Assembly (NCBI GenBank): GCA_000934455.1
Contig: KN882376.1
Span: 86,876-150,875 of the forward strand
Origin: Apostichopus parvimensis
Lineage: Eukaryota; Echinodermata; Holothuroidea; Aspidochirotida; Stichopodidae
Length of the DNA stretch: 64,000 bases
Direction of reading: 5' to 3'
Below the pieces are notes generated by a model, which was not told where the DNA came from, did no database searches, and saw nothing but the letters and a program-made list of their open reading frames with translations. Position numbers and translations under genes: made by a program. Positions 45,315 through 55,720 of the stretch are shown in pieces (position 1 is the first letter of the stretch; the number at the start of each line of letters is the position of its first letter).

Positions 45315-46335
45315 ATCTTATGTCAAGATGTGTGGAACAGCTGGGGCTCCTAACTGAAGAGAGGAGAATACTTGTTTCTAGGAGCAATATTCTCTGAGAT
45401 GCTATCACCATGTATATATGCAATAGGAGACTTGGCACATCATAGGCTGCATGTGACTTTCCAAGAAGAGATTGGGGAAGATGTTAGTGGGCTCTCTAGG
45501 GAGTTTTTTTACAACCTTTTGGAGAGCTGTTGAACCAATGTATTTCCAAGGTACATACAGTGTTGTGCCTTACACAACTTTTAGACGAATGTCCTAATTG
45601 AGTTCTGCTCAGACGTGGCACGCCATTGGATCAATTTTTTTACATGGCTAATGGTTCTTTTAAGGTACATCCCACCACTGCTTATAGATGCTACAGTATC
45701 TTATTTACTATCAGGGAGAATTCCCAGTCGGAGGCTCATGAATGATAGCTCTTTACATACATTATCAGAGTCTAACAGAGCGTTGCTTACTCACAATAAC
45801 ATTCATTTAAATGAAGGCACCATTCTCCGTTTAAATACATTTTTCGCCCAATATAATTTGCAGCAGCGTATTACAAGTAATAATATTAATGCAATTATAC
45901 AGAGTTTAGTGAGATTTCTGTAATAGAACGACCATATTTTGCAATGAGCTTGAAGGAATGGTGTAGGCGCATCCAACAGTTCACAGACTTTCATTGCTGC
46001 ACTAAGACCTGACTATAGTGAAGGTGCATCCAGAAATAATGAAGAGTTGATAATGCAGTGGTTAGAACAAGTGATCAATACATATTCTTCAGCAGAATTA
46101 GGACCTGTACGTATTACTTTATATAAGTAGCTCTGATGTTTTCACTGGTGACATTGTCATATCCTTTAACAATAATGAGCAAGAGGAAGGTTGGATTAGC
46201 TCCAACACTTGTAACAATCAACTCAATTTATCCAGAGACATTTTTTCATATGATGTACTGAAAGCTATTATAGACAATATAGTTAACAACCCATTGTTGT
46301 GGCAACACTTTGACACACACTGACACAATTTTGCT
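45315..46335 (+). pseudogene. HECT catalytic domain remains
   Basis: HECT landmarks occur in the right order: RLHVTFQEEIGEDVSGLSRE followed by FF (start of the N-lobe), MYFQGTYSVVPY, WHAIGSIFLHGLM-like and PPLLIDATVSYLLSGRIPSR (E2-binding region), LNTFFAQYNLQQRITSNNIN, IERPYFAMSLKEW, and the C-lobe with SSNTCNNQLNLS, where the Cys codon at 46210-46212 is in the position of the catalytic cysteine, then FSYDVLKAIIDNIVNNP. The pieces fall in different frames with stops between them, so several frame changes are needed to read through. Either this copy is a pseudogene or the assembly has indel errors. The domain is recognised from the spaced motifs, not from one frame. Confidence 0.65.
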
Positions 46336-47701
46336 GGTAAGAAATCGCTTGCTACATTTAACAGTTTTGGGGGATTGTAATAAGAATGCACCACATTTGG
46401 GGGGAAAAGCCTATTGTTTTTAGTTGAGGCCAAGGTACCCATATCTCACTTAGAGAAGCTCAGGGCGAATCTCATGCATATGCACAACTCTTAACGATTG
46501 CAGAGCCTATTGTGTTTTAGCAGAGTTCATCTGATCACAGCGTTGCTTAGCCAGCTTTATTATGCTGTTACAATACCAAATTACATTCCAAATTTAAACT
46601 TTTGGTGTTAAGGAAGCTTAATCCTATGAGTTTATAATGCTGCATGGTCTGCTTTATGCTCTGGACCGTAAATTTTTTCAATGTAGCAGCTGTTAATTAT
46701 GTAATTAATATTTATAATTGAACCCCCAATGCAGCATATTGGCATGTATTGCAACAAACAAACAAAAATCTGTAATGTAATATTGTTGAATTTACAATTA
46801 CCTGTGAAATGTGTGTTCTAGTACTTTTATATGTCATATCAACTGTCAGTTAAAGAAATTTCATTATTGACTAAAATGGTTTGGTCTTATCAGACTAACC
46901 CTTGTACTTTTTTTCATGTGGAAGCGTACTATACAGATGTCAATCTGCAGTTAGGTACAAAGTTGTTTGAAGCTTTCAGTAAAATGAAAAGCTTGTGCAT
47001 CTGATTCTGAGTTTAGCTGCATATCGTATAGAGAATTTTACCCTCTTTGCAGATGCCATTGTATACAAATATGTGTGTTACTTAGTCCATAAAGTACTGT
47101 TTCTTTCCTTTTCTGTTTCCTTTTGTTTCTCTATTGTCATCTGTTTTTGTACTTACAACTTAGCATATATTTTAACTTTTATGTAGACTTTTCATCAACA
47201 GATTATAGAATTTAATTTCATGAACCAGCAAGATATTTTTCTTCATATGTTTTACCATTCAAGATATCAAACATTATTGATAACCCTTTCTACTAACCCT
47301 TTCAAAGTGTTACAAATGCCGTCCACACTTAAATAAATAGTTTTAAATTTTATCATTTTAGAAACATGGAGGTTCAGATTGATATTGCGTAACGATCTTA
47401 CAATCATTTGCTGCCTCACATCTTCTACCTCATTCTCTGAAGTTGTATATTGCAGCATTTTTCATAGGCTATGTTCTTATCACAATTGTAGTATTTCTTT
47501 GGAGTATTACTTTTTGAACCCATCTCAAAAACAGTCTTTCAATATATTTTGTGATGTATCTATATGTTTTTTATATACCATTAGTTACTAAGCATGCCAA
47601 CCATTTGCCTGCCTTGTTTTTGGCTTGTTCTATTCTGCACAGGTTAAACAGTTTTTTTTTTCGGAATATATATAAGACCTCTTTAATATGTATGTGTCAG
47701 T
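46336..47701. other. No further gene recognised
   Basis: Downstream of the HECT remains. Short frames only. A possible 3' UTR lies in the first few hundred bases. Confidence 0.4.
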
Positions 47702-48087
47702 ATACAAATAATGAATGGTTATGAGTGCAATAGTGCAAATATTTCATGAGTTCCATTCAACGAGGCGCAGCCGAGTTGAATGGAACAAATTACATCTTTC
47801 AACGAATGAAATATTTGCACTATTGCACGAATGGAAACCATTAATTATTTGTTTTATACAACACCTTCAAATTTGGATATAATTGGATGTAAAATGCACT
47901 CATGCAACAGATTGTTTTGAACAGACAGGTTTCTCTGCTCTCTTACCATTGAAAAAAGTGCTATCAAAAAAGTATAATGCACGGTTCTAGTTCATAGCGT
48001 GCAATAGAGCGGATTTTTGCATGCAATCGACGAGCAATTGACCAATCAAATGACCAGAATATAATTAGGTGTTGTATAATAACTTAT
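47702..48087 (+). mobile_element. Foldback MITE, copy 2
   Basis: A fuller copy of the 37698-38072 element. A perfect 23-bp inverted pair at 47725-47747 and 47806-47828 encloses the CGAGGCGCAGCCGAG hairpin, so about 150 bases at the left can fold on themselves. The right section runs from TTATACAACACCT to AGGTGTTGTATAATAA. Confidence 0.8.
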
Positions 48088-49334
48088 ATTGCATAGCGAT
48101 CTTACAATTATCAGCTGCCTCGCATCAATTGCATAATTACTCTCTGTATTTGTATACTGCAGCGGTTTAAGTAGGCTATGTTCTTATCATAATTGGAGTA
48201 TTACTGTTTGATCTCTTCTCGATAACAGTCTTTCGATATTTTTTTCATATGTATATGTCCTTTTTACATAATATAGGTAAATACTAAGCATGCCAACCAT
48301 TAGCCTGCCTTGTTTTCACTTTGTTCTATTCGGTATAGGCTAAATAGTACTTTAAAGTGTTTTAACGATTTATCATTTTCACTTGTATCCATCAGACTTT
48401 TGTATAGTACTTATATCAAATAGACTATTGCAGTTATACCATGCATCAACTGTTTTATTCTTATGCATCTTTGTTTGTTGTTTCTATGAAGCAATTGGTC
48501 CAAACCACTAACACCCATCCATAGACATTGAAGTTGACATCTGTTTGAACATAAACAAGTTTAAAAAAAAGATAGCATATTAAAGGATTATGTATGGAAA
48601 CCAACATATTTTGCATTGCTTTATCCTGGTTGCTCATAGTGTTTCATATAACTAATCCAATGGATAAATAATTTTACAATGTGATTGTAAATGGCTATTA
48701 AAAGGAGATGACTTGGTTTGTTGAAAACATCACCAGCAATAGACCATGGGCCAAGTATTGAATACCGTTCTATTTCTTCATTTTCGTGACCCACCTCTGG
48801 TAACTACCCAATTTTTTTCTGAGAGGAGATAAAAACTCATAGAATAAGAATTCATTACTCGGCAAAGCTGAAAGTTGCACACTAATTAGTATTAACAATT
48901 AATGGAAATTAAGCATATTAACAGCACCCTCTACTTCAATAAAATGGAAACCATGTACAAATGTATAGGGAAAAGTTAAATGACAACTGCAATTTTGTGA
49001 TAAATATCTTTTTGGTATAATAGCAATAATAATAATAAACAATATAAATAATTATAATCATAATCATAATAAATGATAATTATAATCATAATAATCATCA
49101 TCATCATCCTGCTTCATTTGTTGTTATTAACTGCCAGTATTATTCAGGCTGATTCAGAAACGGAGTTTCTACCTCTAATATCAATGGCACACACTGCAAT
49201 CATAATGTCTGATCATTCTACAAGCTATGTGTTTAAATGAATAATAATGTGGCACAAGTGTTCAAGTATGTAATCTGGTGGAAAGTTGCAATCTTTCAGC
49301 AAAGATGTTAATTCCAGTGCGGTTATGATTCATG
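48088..49334. other. No gene recognised; simple repeat near 49.0 kb
   Basis: AT-rich sequence with an (AAT)/(ATC) microsatellite at about 49020-49110. Part of 48080-48300 resembles 47380-47640 (CGATCTTACAATTATC, GCATGCCAACCATTAGCCTGCC), so a duplicated segment flanks the foldback MITE. Confidence 0.5.
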
Positions 49335-49608
49335 TTAGCAGCAGCACCTTGGATCCAACATTAACGGAGTTTGGTTATGGTTTGAAGACAATTGGTGTCT
49401 ATTACATCCCCTGCTAAAGAGATTTAAATCTCTCATCATTCTATTTTCGCCTCCATGATCAATTATAACTCTGCTGGGTGTGCCATACTGACGAAATCCT
49501 TGTAAAAAACACTGCAGAGTGGTGATGGCTCTGTTGTTTGTTGCTACTCTCAGGTGAGTAACCAGTCGAGAATAACCATCCATACTGCTGCTGACCACAA
49601 ATCTCCAC
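49335..49608 (-). pseudogene. Integrase/transposase (rve-type DDE) fragment
   Basis: A minus-strand exon begins after acceptor ctctctttttag and reads WRFVVSSSMDGYSRLVTHLR, then TPSRVIIDHGGEN. The first catalytic Asp is in MDGYSR and the second in IIDHGGEN. This pattern (DGYSR... SDHGGEN) belongs to an rve-fold integrase family common as uncharacterised multicopy genes in aquatic animals. Sequence after GGEN is not family-like, so the domain is incomplete and the copy is a fossil. It faces the HECT remains tail to tail. Confidence 0.6.
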
Positions 49609-49609
49609 C

Positions 49610-50879
49610 TAAAAAGAGAGGATATTAATTGCAAATATTCAACATACATAACAGGTTTTGCAAAGAGTACAGAAAGAAACACTGACCATGATGAGTCCTA
49701 GGTTAGGGCCTAGCATGCAGTTTCACAAAGCAGCATACATGTATACATGCCATGCTCTAATCTGCATGTACTGTTACTGACAATACTAAAGATTATGTAC
49801 ATATCCTGTACAATTTTAATACTATGCTAACTCCGGTGTTGGATATAGACAAAACCTCTGAGGTGAGGGATAGAGAAATGGAGTTAAGCTATAGTTGTCT
49901 GCCACAGCAACTTCATTGTACTTATAGGGTGGTTTAGAAACTAGTGGAGTAACATTCACATTGAGAAAAGAATTAGTAACATTTTTCATTACCAAAACGA
50001 TGATGTATAAAATCTCAAAACCTTGCCTTAGCTTGAAAATGAAGCTAAGTAAATGAAGTGTATTGTGAACAAGAACATGCTATGTAATTAAATTTAACAT
50101 TTTTGCTGCTTTCTTATGAATAATGGATACAGGTGGTCACAACTTCTCCACATCAAGTCATTAACTTCGTCTGTCAGTTCTCACTTTGACAGAGACGTAC
50201 AGTATTCATCAGTAAGCCAATGGAGCATACACAGGAAGCTGCGAAAACATACAAAACAAGCACAGTGAAATGCATAATTTAACGGAGTTTGAATAATGTG
50301 TAATTGTTAAACCCCTGGGTATTGTATATAGCTACAGTGTTACAGAACCTTACTGTAAGCCTCCCTGCAGTACAGTATCATCTGGCTACATGATGTAACT
50401 GAAAGTAGGTAATTGCATCTATTTACACACTGTACACTACAGTAAGTTCTAGGCCTATGTGTACTTGGCTAAATGTATTCCTATACTATAGAAGAGCTAC
50501 ACATGTTTGAGTTGACCAGACTAGTACTAGGCCAAGTTTGCATTGAGAGAATTTCACCTCATTGAAATATCAGTTTTTCAACCTTTTTAAAAATATATTG
50601 AAATCTTTCTGAAAGTAATTGTTCATAATTACCATGCACATTATCATGATGAATTCTCCTGCTAGCTTGGTAATGGTAATATTCTTCATTATCGATGTTC
50701 GAAGTTGGTTCACGTTGAAAGATTTCGCAGAACTAGATATCCAGATTCAGAGGTATTCAAATGTTCGCGCGCCTTGTCAGGTGACTTCACGTGATGTATC
50801 TTCACATGTCAATCATCATTGAAATCGGGATTTGGAATTGATGATATGTCCATTAAAATAGGTATATGACAATTTGAGT
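49610..50879. other. No gene recognised
   Basis: It may include upstream introns of the integrase fragment. No other domain was recognised. Confidence 0.4.
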
Positions 50880-51375
50880 TGCTAGAAACTGGTGTAAGTC
50901 CAAGGAAATTGACTTCTACCGATTTTAATTCGAAATATCATCGATTTAAACAGGTAGCCTATAGGCCTACGTACGATATGTCGATTTAAACTGGTAAAAG
51001 TCGAATTAAATTGGTATATGTCGATTTAAAATGACATATACCGATTTAATTTGACATATCGATTTAAACTGGTATATGTCGATTTAAATTGACTTCTACC
51101 GATTTAATTCGACATATCATCGATTTAAACTGTTATATATCGATTTAAATTAACATATACCGATGTATTTTACATATCATCGATTTAAACTGGTATATGT
51201 CGATTTAAATTGGTATATGTCGATTTAAATTGGTATATGTCGATTTAAATCGATGATATGTCGAATTAAACTGGTATATGTCGATTTAAATCGGTAGAAG
51301 TCAATTTAAGCTGCTGGAAACTGGTATAAGTCGAAGGAAATTGGTATATGTCGATTTAAATCGGTATAAGTCGAT
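50880..51375. repeat. About 20-bp minisatellite with units in both orientations
   Basis: Units such as GGTATATGTCGATTTAAATT recur more than a dozen times, with some copies reversed (ACATATACCGATTTAA) and variants ending in GGTAGAAGTC. Because the core TTTAAA is palindromic, neighbouring units can pair. Confidence 0.85.
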
Positions 51376-51846
51376 TCCCCACTATTTGAGACTGATGGCC
51401 CGCCATATATATCGGCATCGCAGAAACGGCAATTAGGAATTGAGTAAATTCAGATTTGTACAAAGGCAAAATTAACGATGTTCCCCCAAGGGCGTAGGAA
51501 CCGGGGGGGGCTGGGGGTCGCCAGCCCCCAGTGAAAAATATGGGGGCGGTAGTATTCCCCCCCCCCCCCCCGCTTCGCAAGTCATAAAACCCCTTTTTCA
51601 TTTGTCAATAAATGATAACAACATTCGTCATTTTAGCAGAAAACATTTTGGCAGAAAAAAAAATCTCATTTGGAGCACCAAATTGCATCTAAGGCCAGGT
51701 GAAAATGCAAAATTATTTACAAAATGGAGTGGGTGTTGAAGTGTGCTATATTGCACCAAATTGCATCTGAGGCCACCTGGAAAGGCAAAAGAATTCCACA
51801 CCCCCTCCCCTTAGACCCCTCCCCCAGGCCGGCCATCAGTCTTCAG

Positions 51847-54116
51847 TAGTGGCGGAGCTAGGGGTATTGGTCAGGAGGGGCGAGAATGGTCTGCAGGGGC
51901 GCTTTTGACACTATCTAAACGGAGCGCCACCACTGGTTGGCGCGTAGCGCACCGAATTTTTTTGAGTAAAGATACTCCCTAGATCGCCGGAAATGACCCT
52001 TTCCGGGCCTGGCTAATTTGCAGATAAACGAAGAATAAATAGGTGTCATCGCCAAATTACACCAACAAAATGTGACAAATGTCAATAAGTAGATGAGAGC
52101 GCAATAAAAAAGTCAATAATCTAGAATAATTAAAAAGTGGTAAAGAGCTGAAAAGGGCGCCAGCAGTCCATTTGAGTCCGTCAGGGGGGGCACAGTGGCG
52201 TAGCTAGGATTTTTTGAGTGGGGGCCATGGGGGGCTGTTCTTTCTTATGGGGGGGCGGAGGTTACTATCTAAGCGGAGCGCCACCTTGGTTGGCGCGGAG
52301 CGTACAGAGAAAATTTGAGATTTCAGCACCCCCCAGATCGCAGGAGATGGCACCTGTGAGGCAAAATAGCAACCAAAAAGATGTGCAACTTTGGGGACAA
52401 AAATTTTTTCGTCTGGCAGACCCCTCAGATTGCAGGAAACGGCACTTCCCGTGCTTTATGGCAGTAAGCAACACCCCTAAAATTGATCAAAATTTCCGGC
52501 AATGTTTTATTTTGGGAAATATTCTCGAAGGAAGTGGTCGCCATTTATTCCTCAGTTTACCAATTCCTCGTCTCCCAGAAGCGCCCAAAATTTAAGAAAT
52601 CGAAACATTTTTGTGTTGGCTGATCCATGATGTCGCCCATGCCCGTGAGACGTGGTGACTGGGTAAAGAAAAAGCTATGCCGTTTGAAAACATGGGCAGA
52701 AAAAGCGAAAGTAGCGAAACCTAAGGTAAAACGTGCGATAACGAAGTGATTATTTTCCAGGTTAATTGTGACTGTATTTGAAATGATTATTATTATTCAT
52801 TTTTTTAAAAACTACCTATCAGATCATGAGGAAAATTTATCCTGGTGGACCTTTTAGCGAACTGATTGCATTACTTAAGAAGAAGTTCACATGGAGTCCC
52901 ATAATCTCTGTTCACTACATTTATCTTAACTTTCCGAACTTTGTTACAGGCTTAGAAAACAATTAAAAAATTTGCCATTTTTTCAAGGAAAATTGACTGA
53001 CTTTGGCAAAGGTAACGGGTTGCACTTACTCTGGGACTACGTATATATAATATTGTTCAACGATGGCAGCGTTGATGGCACATTTGGTTCATTAGTTTTC
53101 AACCAGTAATTATTTAACTGTTTCGATTGACTGAATATCAACAATTAACAAACATTGACCAAGCTGTCAACAGAAGCCCCATTTCTCGTAGGCCCTACAA
53201 GAAATTCAGTTGCTGACACTGTTCGAAAACACTTTTTTTTTTAAATTATGACAAAATTTTATGACACCTTTGACAAAATTTTTTTGGGGGGGGCCTGTGC
53301 CCCCCGGGCCCCAATGGGCACGACGCCACTGGCTCAGTGATCACTCCCATGGAGTGAAATTCACCTATGTTTTTATAGGAAAAAGAAAGTTGGGGGGCAT
53401 ATGCTACAGATAACGCCTGGCTGCAGGTGATTATGATCCCGACACCTCAGCCCTAGCCGGACTGTTGTTAATGTCCAGACTACGGGGGCCAGTGCTGCCT
53501 GGAGCTTGTGCAGTTGTGCCCATCCGAACTCTCTGATTACTCGGACTACCTCCTACCTAGCAAGCGGATTCAATTATTCCTGCCTAGAGAAAGAACCAAC
53601 ATGCTGTACATGGAGTTTGAATCTGACAAACAAGAAGGGTCATAATTCTCCAATATGGATATTGTAGTATTGTTAATAGACTGATGAAACATTGAACTTG
53701 AGCTCATAACCATTGTATGTTAATCTAACAATTTTCAACTGTCAGATTTGATTAGCAGTGCCAAAACTATTTCCCAATTGTGGGGCGCTGTTTTTTTTCC
53801 ATACCCATTGGCCATACGGAGCATCACGCACATATTGACGACAATTCATACCAAGTCTTTGCTATGACCAGCCTGAGATTTAAGACGAGAAAATTGTGTA
53901 ACTCTATTTCCCAAATTATTGACCAAAAATATTAGTGAATCGCACTGATGAGTGTTTTTTTTTTTTTTTTTTACAACATTTTTTTTTACCCCATTCCCAG
54001 TGGGGGGGCCAGTGGGGGGCCAGCCGATTTCATGGGGGGCCTCGGCCCCCTGGCCCCCTCGTAGCGACGCCACTGGGGGCATCCGTCCCCCTGACTGTAT
54101 GGACGCTCCGCCACTG
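51847..54116 (+). mobile_element. Second-level hAT-type element
   Basis: Ends TAGTGGCGGAGCTAGG and GCTCCGCCACTG, with a perfect 8-bp duplication GTCTTCAG (51839-51846 and 54117-54124). Same family as 44222-44565. It carries a two-hairpin module (hairpin 1 at 51924-51943, hairpin 2 at 51987-52006) and is itself interrupted at 52193-54075. Confidence 0.9.
52193..54075 (+). mobile_element. Third-level hAT-like insertion
   Basis: Starts CAGTGGCGTAGCTAGG and ends CGACGCCACTG. By comparison with the uninterrupted relative at 44222-44565, everything between TCAGGGGGGGCA and GGGGCATCCG is inserted; GGGGCA on both sides is compatible with a target duplication blurred by G-run slippage. A two-hairpin module lies at 52278-52360. 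Another right end (CGACGCCACTG) at 53321-53331 suggests that a fourth element or a tandem pair is inside. The part from 53332 to 53930 has no recognised gene. Confidence 0.75.
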
Positions 54117-54162
54117 GTCTTCAGCCCACTCAAAAGTACCTTCCTACGCCACTGTGTTCCGC

Positions 54163-54860
54163 ATTCTATGAACTATTAAACTTCGTCAGAGAAACTGTGT
54201 TCAGTTGTAACGGCTACTGTGAGAAAAGCGCAACCCTTGCGAATAGGGGCTCAATGCTTGATGCCGCTATACCAGTATTGCAAGATTGAATTTAGTGTTT
54301 AGTCCGTGGAACAAAATCGTGTCAGGGAAACCTGAAAGACGATTGAAACACATCGTAAATGTTTTTTTTTTCAGAGAATATACGACTCTGGTTTTTTTTA
54401 ACAAACAGCGTCCCTAACTTTACAAGTTGTTCACTAGCACATGACCTATGATATGTGCTGTACATAGAAATTGATAAGGATGGTGCTGTACGATCAACTT
54501 AGACTTAGAGAACCTTACCAATCGTAGTTCTGCATAGAAATTATTTACTGTATATGGCGTCTCGTAGTCACAGAGAGCTGACATACGTTTCAAAATAGTC
54601 TAGAGTCAGTTTCTGTAGTCGAGTGGTCTAAAAAGTCGGACAAGTAAGTACTTTTGAATAGAACGATATGATTATCCCCACAAGTGTGACGCTCACGGTA
54701 CAAACCAAGGCAGCGATAACCCCATTCCGCGAGAATAGTGTTGTTGCTAGCCTTACTAATACTACTATACTAGTACTCCTAGTACTAGTGCTAGTATACT
54801 ACTACTAGTAGTAGTTTCTGTTAAAAAGGTACTCGTTAAAAACCCCTCTCGGGTATCACA
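54163..54860. other. No gene recognised
   Basis: Includes a TACTAGTA-rich patch near 54755-54815 (ACTACTATACTAGTACTCCT) made of overlapping short palindromes. Confidence 0.5.
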
Positions 54861-55720
54861 ACGAGGATGTTGGTACGCAGCGCATCAGTGCTAGTAACAA
54901 TGCGTGGGCAATTTTGTTTTAAACACCTCAAGACTAGGGTTCTCCTAAATGGCCAAAGAATTGCGTACATTTCAGTCTTTTATAGTCCTAGGATAGAAAC
55001 TATACTGAAAAGCACGATGATTATGTGGAATTTGAGTATACCGGCCACGCCTCCCTGGTTTCAAGAAGTGATTAGTCTCGTTTGGGACTGCAACTAGGCC
55101 ATTCATAATTTGATAAGGAGTGCTGGCCCTTTTCCTTCTTTCTATGAGGGGTTCCCATTTCAAAGTCTTTAAGATCTCAGTGACGCTTAATTGCCTACTG
55201 AAATCACGAGTTACAAAATATGCTGCCTTCCTTTGAATTTTTTTCTATTTTATCTTGGTCTGAGACGTTATAAGGGTCCCAAATCTGAGCTGCATATTCA
55301 AGGGTACAACGACACATAGACATATATAGGCCAATTCACATATATTCTGGTGGGCAAGAGTGCAAATTCCTATTCAGGAAGCCAAGGGTTCTACTGGTAC
55401 TAGAGCATATCTTATCAATATGTGTAGAGAAAGATAAATTGTCACCAAACAGGATACCAAGATAAGGTTGCGCAGTGACGCACTCCAATATTTGATTGTA
55501 TATGGAGTAAAAAAATACAGATTTTGCACCACTACGATTTATAGACATCATGAAGCATTTAGGGATTGAATTTCATGTCGCAAAGCGTAGCCTAGGATTC
55601 AAGAGCCTTCAGATCTTTCTGGAGGATGAGATGATCCTCAAAGCATCATCCGCAAACAAACGTTGCGATTTAATGTGATAAGAAACCTTGAGAGGTGCTA
55701 CCCCACCCGCATCCTTTCTT
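54861..55720 (-). mobile_element. LINE reverse-transcriptase fragment
   Basis: On the minus strand: RLFADDAL with the catalytic AspAsp (about 55650), FMMSINRSGAK-like, YNQILECVTAQPYLGILFGD, THIDKICSSTSRTLGFLNRN, then EYAAQIWDPYN and KIEKIQRKAA in other frames, and KTLKWEPLIERRKRAS near 55150. It covers the palm end and C-terminal region of a CR1/Nimb-style non-LTR RT. Several frame changes and lack of the N-terminal half show it is dead. Exact ends are not defined. Confidence 0.8.

Larger units (their letters stand above)
42062..46335 (+). pseudogene. HECT-type E3 ubiquitin ligase gene, spliced, probably decayed
   Basis: Three small exons have canonical borders: 42062-42148 (DHSLAISSISAQYNSATREH...), 42661-42750 (IVSFPQLEIGNAVEGDDNDT...) and 43612-43664 (LIEEDIPSAVRSSTGHHR). 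The first two are phase 0; the third leaves two bases. The last coding block starts after tttgttttgtag at 45315 with LMSRCVEQLGLLTEERRIL and leads into a HECT domain. HECT ligases take ubiquitin onto a catalytic cysteine and pass it to substrates. The phase of exon 3 does not fit the frame of the last block, so an exon is missing or the gene is damaged. An hAT-type MITE sits in the third intron (44222-44565). Similar HECT proteins of the G2E3 style are multicopy in many aquatic animals. Confidence 0.6.
51487..54154 (+). mobile_element. Outer hAT-type MITE of a nested stack
   Basis: Same family as 39148-39494. The left part is 51487-51846 (CAAGGGCGTAGGAACCGG) and the right part is 54117-54154 (ending CCTACGCCACTG). 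Target duplication TGTTCCCC (51479-51486) and TGTTCCGC (54155-54162), 7/8 match. It is split by the element at 51847-54116. Confidence 0.85.

Noticed and set aside
52218-52595. 125-codon plus-strand frame in the hAT nest
   Set aside because: It reads through the two-hairpin module and G-rich element sequence; similar frames do not persist in the related copies.
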